Positions 21,657 through 30,045 of a stretch of 64,000 nucleotides of DNA are shown one piece after another. Source of the stretch: CAVVEC01 sp963770485. GTDB taxonomy: Bacteria > Acidobacteriota > Terriglobia > Terriglobales > Acidobacteriaceae. A program made the position numbers and the translations under genes. Location: NCBI GenBank assembly GCA_963770485.1, contig CAVYPX010000009.1:620001-684000 (forward strand), read 5' to 3'. The notes beneath the pieces were generated by a model, which was not told the origin of the DNA, ran no database searches, and worked only from the letters and a program-made list of their open reading frames with translations. Position 1 is the stretch's first letter, and each line of letters opens with the position of its first letter.

Positions 21657-23030
21657 ATGACCGATATTGTGCGCATCATCGGCGCCGGTTTGGCGGGATC
21701 AGAAGCGGCGTGTCAGTGTGCGCGGCGTGGCGTGCCGGTGGAACTCTTCGAGATGCGGCCGGTACGCTCGACGCCCGCGCATCAGACCAGCGATTTCGCC
21801 GAACTGGTCTGCTCAAATTCTCTGAAATCGGACACCCAGAACACCGCGCCGTGGCTGCTGAAGGAAGAAATGCGGCGAGCGGGATCGTTGCTGATGGAAA
21901 TTGCGCGGCAGTGCGTCGTGCCAGCCGGGCATGCGCTGGCCGTCGATCGAACGACTTTCGCCGGCAGAGTCACGGAAGCCGTTTCGCGCGAACCGTTGAT
22001 TACTGTCCATCGCGAGGAAGTCACCGAGATCAGCGAAGATCAGATCACGATTGTCGCGACTGGGCCGCTGACCTCTGACAAACTCTCGCAGGAAATCGCC
22101 CGGCTCAGCGGATCTGCCCACTTGTACTTCTTCGATTCGATCAGCCCCATCGTCGAAGCCGACTCGATTGATATGTCGAAGGTGTACCTGGCAGCGCGCT
22201 ATGACAAGGGCTCGCCCGATTACATCAACTGTCCGATGTCGAAGGAAGAGTACGACCGCTTCTACGATGCGCTGGTGGCCGCGCAATCCGTCGAAGAACG
22301 CATTTGGGAGAAGCTGAATTATTTTGAAGGCTGTCTGCCCATCGAGGAGATTGCACGCCGCGGCCGCGATACTTTGCGCTTCGGCCCCATGAAACCGGTC
22401 GGGCTGAAAGACCCGCGCACCGGGCACATGTCTTATGCCGTGGTGCAATTGAGGCAGGAGAATCTGCGGGCGGATTCCTTCAATCTGGTCGGTTTTCAGA
22501 ATCATTTGAAATTCGGCGAGCAGGCGCGCGTGCTGCGTCTGATTCCAGGCCTGGAAGATGCGCGCTTCCTGCGCTATGGGCAGATTCATCGCAACACTTA
22601 CATCAACGCTCCCATGCTACTGTGCGAAACGCTGCAGATGAAAGAGCATCCGCGCGTGTTGTTTGCGGGACAGATTTGCGGGGTCGAAGGCTATGTGGAA
22701 TCCATCGCCACGGGCCTGATGGCGGGACTTCATGCCGCAGCGCTAGTTGCGGGTGGAGAGCCGGTCGCGCCGCCGCGGGCAACGGCGTTTGGGGCGCTGA
22801 CTCATTACATTACTCACGCGGACGCCGCGAAATTCCAGCCCGCAAACATAACATTCGATCTGCTGCCGCCGCTCGGGCATAAAGTCCGAGACCGCCAGGA
22901 ACGCCATCGTCAGCAATGTGAGCTGGCGCTAAGGGAATTCGAGAAGTGGATGCAAGACCTGGAAGTCTCCTCGGAAGTCAGAAGTAGCAATGGAGAAGTC
23001 AGAAGTAAGAATGCAGAATCAACGGCTTAG
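21657..23030 (+). CDS. trmFO: Methylenetetrahydrofolate-tRNA (uracil-5)-methyltransferase TrmFO
   Basis: FAD- and folate-dependent enzyme making m5U54 in the T-loop of tRNA, 457 aa. The N-terminal FAD site is VRIIGAGLAGSEAACQCARRG. Family signatures are ELFEMRPVRSTPAHQT, ELVCSNSLKSD, YFEGCLPIEEIARRG and FAGQICGVEGYVESIATG. The ATG at 21657 precedes the FAD strand; the longer frame upstream overlaps the preceding gene and is rejected. Odd: the last ~20 residues (EVSSEVRSSNGEVRSKNA) are encoded by a GAAGTCAGAAGT word repeat that continues into the intergenic region. Confidence 0.95.
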   Translation: MTDIVRIIGAGLAGSEAACQCARRGVPVELFEMRPVRSTPAHQTSDFAELVCSNSLKSDTQNTAPWLLKEEMRRAGSLLMEIARQCVVPAGHALAVDRTTFAGRVTEAVSREPLITVHREEVTEISEDQITIVATGPLTSDKLSQEIARLSGSAHLYFFDSISPIVEADSIDMSKVYLAARYDKGSPDYINCPMSKEEYDRFYDALVAAQSVEERIWEKLNYFEGCLPIEEIARRGRDTLRFGPMKPVGLKDPRTGHMSYAVVQLRQENLRADSFNLVGFQNHLKFGEQARVLRLIPGLEDARFLRYGQIHRNTYINAPMLLCETLQMKEHPRVLFAGQICGVEGYVESIATGLMAGLHAAALVAGGEPVAPPRATAFGALTHYITHADAAKFQPANITFDLLPPLGHKVRDRQERHRQQCELALREFEKWMQDLEVSSEVRSSNGEVRSKNAESTA

Positions 23031-23083
23031 GCCCTTTCGTCGGGCGCTCACTTCTGCATTTTGAGTTCTTCCCGCTGACTTCC
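22961..23083. repeat. Word-type inverted repeat (GAAGTCAGAAGT), overlapping the trmFO 3' end
   Basis: GAAGTCAGAAGT occurs twice on the left, with AATGCAGAA. The right side mirrors it as CACTTCTGCATT and GCTGACTTCC. The left arm is translated as the TrmFO C-terminal tail. Confidence 0.75.
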
Positions 23084-23172
23084 TTCGGAACGAAACTCGT
23101 CCAAGCCGCGTATCTCCAGCCAGGGACGAACCCGGCTCACGTTCGGTGAGTGGGCGCGTCCAATCTACGGGC

Positions 23173-24432
23173 ATGGTCCTGCGCGATCTTATCGGCGATG
23201 TGCTCCGTACCCTCTGGTCGCACAAGCTGCGAACCTTCCTCACCATGTTCGGGATCGCTTGGGGGATCGTCTCGATTGTGCTGATGGTCGGGGCGGGAGA
23301 AGGCTTGCGCGTGGGCCAGGCCAGGGTTTCCGAAACGCTCGGCAAAGACGTCATGATCGTGTTCCATGGCCGCACCAGCCTGCACGCGGGCGGAGCCCGA
23401 GCCGGCCGCACGGTGCACTGGCAGGATCCGGATGTGGCCGCGGTGCAGGCCGAGTCTCCGGATTGTGAGTATATGATTCCGGAGCTTGAGCAAGAGGACG
23501 TCCAGATTCACAGCAACTATAACAATGCCGCATTCTTGGTGACCGGATCTTTACCGCCGTTTGGCGGTATTCGCAGCATCAACGTAGGCCAGGGGCGGTT
23601 TTACAACTGGGACGACCAGCGCGAAGGCCGACGGGTTGCCTTTCTGGGCAATGAAGCGGCCAAACAACTGTTTCCCGGCCGCAATCCGCTGAATGAGAAC
23701 CTTTACCTGAATGCTTTCCCCTACGTTGTGATCGGGGTGATGGAGAAGAAGAAGCAGGATTCCGACTACGATGGCTGGGACGCCAACAAGATATTCGTTC
23801 CGTTCGCCGCCATGCGGCGTGACTTTCCCGACAAGCCGCCGGGGACGCCTGTCACTTTCGACCAGTTGCTGGTGACGCCGAAATCCGTCGAGCAGCATGA
23901 AGCCTGCAAACGCGAGGTCAGAACAGCGCTGGGCCGCATGCATAACTTCGATCCCAACGACAAAGAGGCCTGTCCGATCTGGGACACCGTCCAGGAAGCG
24001 CGAGCTTTCGAGCGCATGACCGACGGCATGAAGTATTTTCTGGGCGCAGTCGGCATGGTGACGTTGTTCCTGGGTGGTTTGGGTGTGATGAACGTGATGA
24101 TGGTAGCGGTGCGCGAGCGCACTCGTGAGATCGGCGTGCGCAAGGCCCTGGGCGCTCCGGCGCATACCATCCTGAAGCAATTTTTCTTTGAGGCGCTGCT
24201 GATCGCGTTTCTCAGTGGCGGCGTGGGATTGGGTGTGGCCTACGGAATGTGTTCCCTGGTGAATTTGCTGCCCATGCCACAGTACTTCGCCGGTCTGCTT
24301 CCTACGTGGTCGTCGGGATTGATTGCCTGCGGGCTGCTGGGGACTATCGCCGTGCTCTCGGCATTGTATCCGGCGCGGAAAGCGGCATCGATCGACCCTA
24401 TCGAGGCACTGCGGTTTGAGGCCGGAGGATAG
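23173..24432 (+). CDS. MacB/FtsX-type ABC transporter permease, first of an orphan pair
   Basis: Inner-membrane protein of 419 aa from the ATG at 23173 (a GTG at 23146 is the alternative). The N-terminal TM helix (FLTMFGIAWGIVSIVLMVGAG) and a MacB-like periplasmic domain of ~220 residues precede three C-terminal TM helices in an FtsX domain. That domain carries the coupling motif GLGVMNVMMVAVRERTREIG and ends in YPARKAASIDPIEALR. The usual role is mechanotransmission for export of peptides, lipids or lipoproteins. No ATP-binding subunit lies beside it. It is paired with the next gene. Confidence 0.9.
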   Translation: MVLRDLIGDVLRTLWSHKLRTFLTMFGIAWGIVSIVLMVGAGEGLRVGQARVSETLGKDVMIVFHGRTSLHAGGARAGRTVHWQDPDVAAVQAESPDCEYMIPELEQEDVQIHSNYNNAAFLVTGSLPPFGGIRSINVGQGRFYNWDDQREGRRVAFLGNEAAKQLFPGRNPLNENLYLNAFPYVVIGVMEKKKQDSDYDGWDANKIFVPFAAMRRDFPDKPPGTPVTFDQLLVTPKSVEQHEACKREVRTALGRMHNFDPNDKEACPIWDTVQEARAFERMTDGMKYFLGAVGMVTLFLGGLGVMNVMMVAVRERTREIGVRKALGAPAHTILKQFFFEALLIAFLSGGVGLGVAYGMCSLVNLLPMPQYFAGLLPTWSSGLIACGLLGTIAVLSALYPARKAASIDPIEALRFEAGG

Positions 24433-24438
24433 TGTAGC

Positions 24439-24478
24439 GCCGCCGTCCCGGCGGCATAGTAGCTGGCAAGACGCCAGC
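24439..24478. repeat. Two GC-rich palindromes between the paired permease genes
   Basis: GCCGCCG-TCC-CGGCGGC (24439-24455) and GCTGGC-aagac-GCCAGC (24462-24478) occupy most of the 60-bp gap. Confidence 0.75.
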
Positions 24479-24492
24479 GCCACAAAGTCACA

Positions 24493-25749
24493 GTGCTGAC
24501 CGAGATCATTCGCGAAGCCTGGATCGCATTGAGGCGCAACTACACGCGCAGCTTGTTGACCATGCTGGGTATCGTCTGGGGAATCGCGACGGTCACGCTG
24601 CTCATCGCCTACGGCAGCAGTTTTCGCAGCATTCTGGTGGGCGGCTTCAACGCCTTCGGCAAGAGCGTAGTCATCTGCTGGCCGCAACAGACCAGCGAGC
24701 AACCCGGCGGGCAGCGGGCGGGAAAGAAAGTTGTCTTCGAGCAAGCTGACCTGGACATGGTGAAAGAGACCGCCCCGCTGGTGAAACATATCTGCCGGGA
24801 AACCGTGCACCGGCCAGGAATCGCATACGGGGACAGGATGGTGGGAACGGCTGCTGTTCGCGGTGTGTGCCCGGAGTACGGCGAGATGCGCAACGAAGTC
24901 CCGTCTGAAGGCCGCTGGATCAATGCCAGTGACGAGTTGGAACGGAGGCGTGTGGCCTTCCTGGGAGGCCGCATTCGCGAGCAACTGTTCAGCGGGCGTC
25001 CCGCGGTCGGCGAGATCGTGCAGATCGCCGGAGTCCGCTTCACCGTGATCGGTGTGATGGCCAGAAAAATCCAGCTCAGCAACTACTTCAGCAGCGACGA
25101 TGAATCGGTTTGGATTCCGTACTCCACGGCAGGTGACTTGTGGAACACGCGTTACGCCGCGGTGATGGTGTTCGAGCCGATTGCTCCGCAATTTGAAAAG
25201 CCGGCCATGGCGCAGGTGCTGGCTGCGGTGGCCACGCGGCAGCAATTCTCGACGACCGACAAGAAAGCCATCCAGATGTTCGGGCGTGATGAATTTCGCC
25301 CGGTGATCGACGCGCTGACCATCGGACTGCAGGTGCTGCTCGCTTTTATCGGAACCTTGACCCTTGGCATTGGCGGCGTTGGCGTCATGAACATCATGCT
25401 GGTTTCGGTGGACGAAAGAATTCGCGAAATTGGCCTGCGGCGCGCCCTGGGAGCCAGGAAGCGGCACATCAAGTTTCAGTTCCTGGCTGAGACCCTGCTG
25501 ATCATGCTTCTGGGCGGAGCGATCGGTGTGCTGCTGTCCTATGCCATTGCCGCCGCTGTGGGAACGCTGCCGCTGATGGGGCCGCTGTTCGAAGACGACT
25601 CCGGCAAGGCGGACATCCATCTGCGAATCTCGCTCATGACGGTTACGCTTTCGACGATCGTGCTGCTGATAGTCGGAGTGATCAGCGGCCTGGTCCCGGC
25701 GCTGGCCGCCTCCAAACTGGATCCGGTGGAAGCACTGAGGTATGAGTAG
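24493..25749 (+). CDS. MacB/FtsX-type ABC transporter permease, second of an orphan pair
   Basis: A 418-aa paralogue of the preceding permease with the same plan: N-terminal TM (LLTMLGIVWGIATVTLLIAYG), periplasmic domain, then an FtsX domain with GVGVMNIMLVSVDERIREIG and a closing LDPVEALRYE. The start is a GTG. Tandem, same-strand placement suggests a heterodimeric permease. The ATPase must be encoded elsewhere or be shared. The periplasmic domains have diverged strongly while the FtsX cores stay similar. Confidence 0.9.
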   Translation: MLTEIIREAWIALRRNYTRSLLTMLGIVWGIATVTLLIAYGSSFRSILVGGFNAFGKSVVICWPQQTSEQPGGQRAGKKVVFEQADLDMVKETAPLVKHICRETVHRPGIAYGDRMVGTAAVRGVCPEYGEMRNEVPSEGRWINASDELERRRVAFLGGRIREQLFSGRPAVGEIVQIAGVRFTVIGVMARKIQLSNYFSSDDESVWIPYSTAGDLWNTRYAAVMVFEPIAPQFEKPAMAQVLAAVATRQQFSTTDKKAIQMFGRDEFRPVIDALTIGLQVLLAFIGTLTLGIGGVGVMNIMLVSVDERIREIGLRRALGARKRHIKFQFLAETLLIMLLGGAIGVLLSYAIAAAVGTLPLMGPLFEDDSGKADIHLRISLMTVTLSTIVLLIVGVISGLVPALAASKLDPVEALRYE

Positions 25750-25822
25750 AAGAGCGGCTACAGATTGACACGGCTCAACACGGATTTCTCAGCCAAAAGG
25801 CAGTAAACATAAGGCGGAATAA

Positions 25823-26998
25823 ATGCATTGTACATTCGGCACTGCTGCACGGATCGGCTTCTCATTCCTAATTGCGTTTGGATTGCTGAGTGCGGCCTTC
25901 GCTCGAGAGCGAGGGCCGCGTATCGAAATCGTCTGTCCTTCACCGCCCATACCGGTCGCGATCGGCAACAACAAGGTTCTGGTTTACGAGCTCCACGTCA
26001 CCAATTTTGACACGGCGCCCTTGACGTTGAAGCAAGTCGAAATCTTCGCTAACGAGGAAACCAGCGGTCCACTCACCATTCTGGTAGACAATACCTTATC
26101 GGCGGCGATGATACGAGTGGGCGAAGCGATGATGCGACCCACCAGCTCCAGCGACCGAGCCAAAGACCCGCGATCAATCGAGCCGGGCGCGCGTAACCTC
26201 TTGTTTATATGGATCGAGCTGCAGCCGAATCGTACCGCCCCTACAAGCCTCAAGCACCGGATGGTTTTTTCGTCCGCACCAGCAAGCGGAGGCAATCCGA
26301 CCGACGTCACGCTGGACGATTTCCAGGTTCCCGTCAGCCAGGATTCCGTTCCGGTGCTGAGCCCGCCCTTTAACGGAGGTATATGGCTCGCGGGGGATGG
26401 TCCGGGGAACAATTCCAGCCATCGCCGCGGCATCATGGCAATTGATGGCCACACTTATTCCCCTGAACGCTTCGCCATTGACTGGGTGAAAGTTGGGCCG
26501 AACGGCGACTCGCGTCATGACGGCAATACGAAAAATGAAAATTGGTGGGGATGGAGGGAGCCGGTACTCGCGGTCGCGGACGGAGAGATAACCGAAGTAG
26601 TCGATGGAATCGCGGACAACACGCCACGCGTCTTGCCACCCATCACCCTTGATAACATTGCGGGAAACCACGTCATTCTGCAGATTGCGCCTAATCTCTA
26701 CGTCACCTATGCGCATCTCCAGCAAGGGAGCATCAAGGTGAGACTGCGCGATCATGTTCATCGAGGAGATGTGCTCGCTTTGCTGGGAAACAGCGGCAAC
26801 ACAACCGGCGCACATTTGCACCTACAGGTAACCGATCGGAACTCGGTCCTGCAGTCAGAGGGAGTGCCTTTTGTGTTTTCCAGTTTCACCCACCTCGGGC
26901 CGGGTTCCGACTACCCGGAAAAGCAGGTTTCGGTTCCCTGGGTGAACTCGATTCCACCGGGAAATGGGGTGGTGGAATTTGGGGCGGTGAAGAAATAG
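25823..26998 (+). CDS. Exported M23 (LytM-type) peptidase
   Basis: A 391-aa exported protein. A signal peptide (FSFLIAFGLLSAAFAR) precedes a ~190-residue N-terminal beta-rich region of unknown role. The C-terminal Peptidase_M23 domain shows FAIDWV (~217; the Asp ligand), YAHLQQG (~296) and GAHLHLQVTDRN (~330; HxH). The first His of the canonical HxxxD pair is not obvious (the local sequence is SPERFAID), so activity on peptidoglycan cross-links is likely but not certain. It could instead be a degenerate LytM regulator. Confidence 0.8.
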   Translation: MHCTFGTAARIGFSFLIAFGLLSAAFARERGPRIEIVCPSPPIPVAIGNNKVLVYELHVTNFDTAPLTLKQVEIFANEETSGPLTILVDNTLSAAMIRVGEAMMRPTSSSDRAKDPRSIEPGARNLLFIWIELQPNRTAPTSLKHRMVFSSAPASGGNPTDVTLDDFQVPVSQDSVPVLSPPFNGGIWLAGDGPGNNSSHRRGIMAIDGHTYSPERFAIDWVKVGPNGDSRHDGNTKNENWWGWREPVLAVADGEITEVVDGIADNTPRVLPPITLDNIAGNHVILQIAPNLYVTYAHLQQGSIKVRLRDHVHRGDVLALLGNSGNTTGAHLHLQVTDRNSVLQSEGVPFVFSSFTHLGPGSDYPEKQVSVPWVNSIPPGNGVVEFGAVKK

Positions 26999-27010
26999 GC
27001 GTGCGGACGA

Positions 27011-27022
27011 GGGCGGACGCCC
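27011..27022. repeat. Short GC-rich palindrome
   Basis: GGGCG-ga-CGCCC inside a GCGGACGAGGGCGGACGCCC context, 12 bp after the M23 gene. It is a minimal member of the GC-rich palindrome family. Confidence 0.45.
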
Positions 27023-27149
27023 CTATGTGGCTCGTGGTGAATTAAGTGTTGTACGCTACGCGAGAAGGGCAATCTCGGAATCTCATTGACCCTTTCTGCC
27101 GTTCCTAGTACCTTGCTGGCGTCCGTAGATTTGCCCGCGAGGTGCGTGC

Positions 27150-28235
27150 TTGCCCATTTCGGCGATTGACGCGATCAGTCCCGCCTTCCAACACACCAAA
27201 CAGCAACTTTTTCAGCCGTTCCGCGCCGGGCAGTGGGCCAAGCTCGCTTTGGTCGGATTTCTGGCGGGTGAGCTCAGCTCGGGGGGCTGTGGCAATTTCC
27301 AGGTACCCACGCATACCGGCGGCTCACAGCGTTTTGCAGAGTTCGGTTTGCCCAACGTGGATCCGGCGCTATACGCGGGATTGATCGCGCTGCTGATCGT
27401 GCTGGGCACGGTGTTCTGGATATTGTTTGTCTACGTAAACAGCGTAATGCGTTTCATCCTGTTTGACAGCGTGGTGGCCAGGCAGTGCGCGATCCGGCGG
27501 GGCTGGAATCGGCGACAGAGGCCAGGGTTGCGCTACTTCGTGTGGCAAATGGTCTTTTTCTTCGCGATGGGTGTGGGGTTGGCCATTCTGATCGGGATCC
27601 CCGCCGCCCTGGCCCTCGCCGCTGGCTGGTTCACCCAGCCCAAACAGCATTTGGTTCCACTCATTCTCTGCGGTATGGTGTTATTTCTGCTGGTGATGGC
27701 GTTCGTGGTGATCTGGCTTGTAGTCCACGTTTTGACGAAAGACTTTGTGATCCCGCAGATGGCTCTGGAAAACATTAACGCTTTCGAAGCGTGGAGGCGC
27801 TTGCTGCGGAAGTTGAACTCGGAGAAGGGCGGCTACGCCGGCTATATCGGAATGAAGATTGTTATGGCGTTGGGAGCGGCTGTTGTGGTGGGAATTATTA
27901 CCTTTATTGTGATTCTCATTCTGCTGATTCCCGTCGGCGGTGTGGGTGTGGTCGCTGTGCTGCTGGGAAAAACCGCAGGCCTGACCTGGAACCTTTACAC
28001 GATTACGCTGGCTATAGTCGCCGCATGCATCGTTCTGGCGATAGTCCTGTACGTGATTGCGCTGATTTCAGTGCCAGCCATTGTTTTTTTCCCCGCCTAT
28101 TCCATCTATTTCTTCGCCGGGCGCTACGCCCCGCTGGACGCCCTGTTGCATCCGGCGCCTCTGATTCCCCCGGTTGCTCCACAAGCTCCTCCTATGCCGC
28201 CGCCGTTGCCGCCGGAACCAGAACCCATCGCATAG
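27150..28235 (+). CDS. Polytopic membrane protein with proline-rich tail, unknown function
   Basis: A 361-aa integral membrane protein from a TTG start (GAGGTG upstream). About six TM helices are visible, e.g. LYAGLIALLIVLGTVFWILF and LVPLILCGMVLFLLVMAFVV. The layout resembles the multi-pass domain found alone or fused to glycerophosphodiesterases. The cytosolic C-tail is proline-rich (PPVAPQAPPMPPPLPPEP). A cysteine near residue 46 in SSGGCGN is the only notable soluble feature. No enzymatic motif is recognised. Confidence 0.7.
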   Translation: MPISAIDAISPAFQHTKQQLFQPFRAGQWAKLALVGFLAGELSSGGCGNFQVPTHTGGSQRFAEFGLPNVDPALYAGLIALLIVLGTVFWILFVYVNSVMRFILFDSVVARQCAIRRGWNRRQRPGLRYFVWQMVFFFAMGVGLAILIGIPAALALAAGWFTQPKQHLVPLILCGMVLFLLVMAFVVIWLVVHVLTKDFVIPQMALENINAFEAWRRLLRKLNSEKGGYAGYIGMKIVMALGAAVVVGIITFIVILILLIPVGGVGVVAVLLGKTAGLTWNLYTITLAIVAACIVLAIVLYVIALISVPAIVFFPAYSIYFFAGRYAPLDALLHPAPLIPPVAPQAPPMPPPLPPEPEPIA

Positions 28236-28273
28236 AACCGTTCGCAGATATAGCGCTGACTAACAACAGACCT

Positions 28274-28373
28274 TGTCATCCCGAGCGAAGCGAGGGATCT
28301 TGGTTCTTGCCTGCATCACGGTATCGCCGGCGCAGGCAAACACCTGGATCCCTTCGCTGCGCTCGGGATGACA
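28274..28373. repeat. Long TGTCATCC-type palindrome
   Basis: TGTCATCCCGAGCGAAGCGA plus GGGATC at 28274-28299 is inverted at 28346-28373 (GGATCCCTTCGCTGCGCTCG, then GGATGACA). The stem is about 27 bp with few mismatches, around a ~46-bp loop. Related copies are at 43596-43843, 45897-45963 and 52026-52123. Confidence 0.85.
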
Positions 28374-28421
28374 GTTGGTAATGGGATCCATCAAGTGTGA
28401 AACCGATCGAGACGGCGAGAA

Positions 28422-29234
28422 TCACTGTTTGTTATGGTCGTGCCCCCACGAGAAGCGCCGGCCGACGATGCACTTGATGATCAAGTGATCAGTTGCGCCA
28501 GTTACGCCCACGCCGACTCCGAAGTTGAATTCCCACTGCGGCCCGAGATCGAGATCAATCGTGGGAAAGAGCTGCTGTTGCTGCTGTGCGAGCGGAAGCA
28601 GATTGTGGATCGGGCCCCAGGAAGCGTAATACTCCAGCCCCCCTGAGATTCGTTTCGTGAGGTCATAACTGATCTTGGCATTGGGCGAGAACACCACTCC
28701 CTGGCGGACACTCAAGCCATGCCAAGAGCGATCGAGCGCAGGATTAAATGCCCAATACCAGCGCCCCATTTTTTGATCCACAATCGGACGGATCTCCCAC
28801 GTCCAGGTGTCAGTAGAGAAGGCCCGGCGCTGGTATCCGATTTCGTTTGACAAACTCACTCCCACCGGCCAGTGCCAGGACTCCGGGACGCGGAAGCGCG
28901 GGCGGATGTGATCGCCCACCCATTGCCAGCCGCCATCGGACTGAATGCTGGTGAAAATGTAGAAGCCGGTCTCAAACCAATCGGTAAGACCTTGCGTAAT
29001 TTCGACGGTCTCGTGTTCGGCGTGGTTCGTTGGCAGGACGCCATCCATCACGGTCTTGCTGCCTTCCGCGGTGAAGTTGCTGTGCAGCTCGATCATCGTG
29101 TGCTCGGGCGGTACGAGATCCGACCCGTACACCTGGATCTCATAGTTGTCTTGAGTCTGGGCAGGGAATGTATCCAAGAACAGAATCCATGCCGAAATGA
29201 ACAGCACAGAGACAAAGAGCCGTCGATTCTTCAT
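28422..29234 (-). CDS. Exported outer-membrane beta-barrel-like protein, unknown
   Basis: A 270-aa protein with a signal peptide (LFVSVLFISAWILFLDTFPAQ). Its mature part is rich in aromatic, alternating strands (ETGFYIFTSI, GLEYYASWGPIHN, WEFNFGVGVGVTG) as in small outer-membrane barrels. It opens with NYEIQVYGSDLVPPEHTMIE and closes near GRRFSWGHDH. No named family was recognised with confidence. It faces the preceding membrane-protein gene across a TGTCATCC palindrome. Confidence 0.65.
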   Translation of the reverse strand: MKNRRLFVSVLFISAWILFLDTFPAQTQDNYEIQVYGSDLVPPEHTMIELHSNFTAEGSKTVMDGVLPTNHAEHETVEITQGLTDWFETGFYIFTSIQSDGGWQWVGDHIRPRFRVPESWHWPVGVSLSNEIGYQRRAFSTDTWTWEIRPIVDQKMGRWYWAFNPALDRSWHGLSVRQGVVFSPNAKISYDLTKRISGGLEYYASWGPIHNLLPLAQQQQQLFPTIDLDLGPQWEFNFGVGVGVTGATDHLIIKCIVGRRFSWGHDHNKQ

Positions 29235-29343
29235 GGGTGATCAGCGCCGCTGCCGGTGTCACGGCGTGACTCTCACATGATGCACGGGCGGAATACTCGG
29301 CGCAAGGTGTGGGCGATGATTTGTTCCGCGGTCGGCGATCTTG

Positions 29344-29883
29344 CTACTTGAATTGCAGCTTCCCCGCTGCATGGGCGTTGACTAACTCAAACAGGCTCTT
29401 GAACTCAGGGGACTGATGTGCTATGCCTGCCGACCAGAACTTTCCTTGTTTTTCGATCAGGACCTGCGCCCCTCCTGGCTGTTTTTCTGACATGAGGGCG
29501 TGCTCCGACCCGACCGTCAACTCATAGATATAGCGGTCTCCATCAAAGAGCTGTGAGATGTTCTTGGAGAACTCGGCATCGCCGACTCTGGCCTTGTATG
29601 CCTCGTAGGCTTTTGCGGTCGAGTCCGGATCGTCGGTCACGGCCGCGGCCCCTTTCACATCTCCTTTTTGCAGCCTCGACAGAAACAAGAGCGTGCAATT
29701 CACGGCACTGTCCTGGTTCAGCTTGGCAGGGTCAGGTTCAACGGCGACGGGCGGGTTGAACACGGTCAAGTCGTAGGTGATTGTCTTACCATCCGCCGAA
29801 TAAGTTCGAGGAGCGTTTTGCTGCGCACGGACCGTACCGCACACCGACAACACACACACTCCAATGATCAGGCTTCGAGCCAT
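29344..29883 (-). CDS. Exported protein of unknown function (179 aa)
   Basis: The start at 29883 is fixed by a perfect AGGAGG six bases upstream. A signal peptide (LIIGVCVLSVCGTVRA) is followed by a soluble domain of about 160 residues containing ITYDLTVFNPPVAVEP, a helical SAVNCTLLFLSRLQKGD segment and a C-terminal KFWSAGIAHQSPEFK. The helix-then-strand layout with a 'sorting' of 100-120 residues resembles NTF2/DUF-type periplasmic proteins, but no family is recognised. Confidence 0.7.
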   Translation of the reverse strand: MARSLIIGVCVLSVCGTVRAQQNAPRTYSADGKTITYDLTVFNPPVAVEPDPAKLNQDSAVNCTLLFLSRLQKGDVKGAAAVTDDPDSTAKAYEAYKARVGDAEFSKNISQLFDGDRYIYELTVGSEHALMSEKQPGGAQVLIEKQGKFWSAGIAHQSPEFKSLFELVNAHAAGKLQFK

Positions 29884-30045
29884 TGCATCCTCCTTGACTT
29901 TCCGATGGTTGCTATTCTTGCGCGGCCCGCAAAGGTCCTCAAGGTTACCTTCGGGTTGGGACCGGGGACTCTGACTAGATCTGAATTTCAACTGGCGCAT
30001 GCACGGGCGTGGACGCGTAAACTTCAGGGGACCCGAGAGCTTAGG

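Noticed and set aside
23551..25620. Long minus-strand reading frame (689 codons) opposite the two permease genes
   Set aside because: It is antisense to two clear FtsX-type permeases, has His/Gln/Arg-rich composition without any domain, and has no ribosome-binding site.
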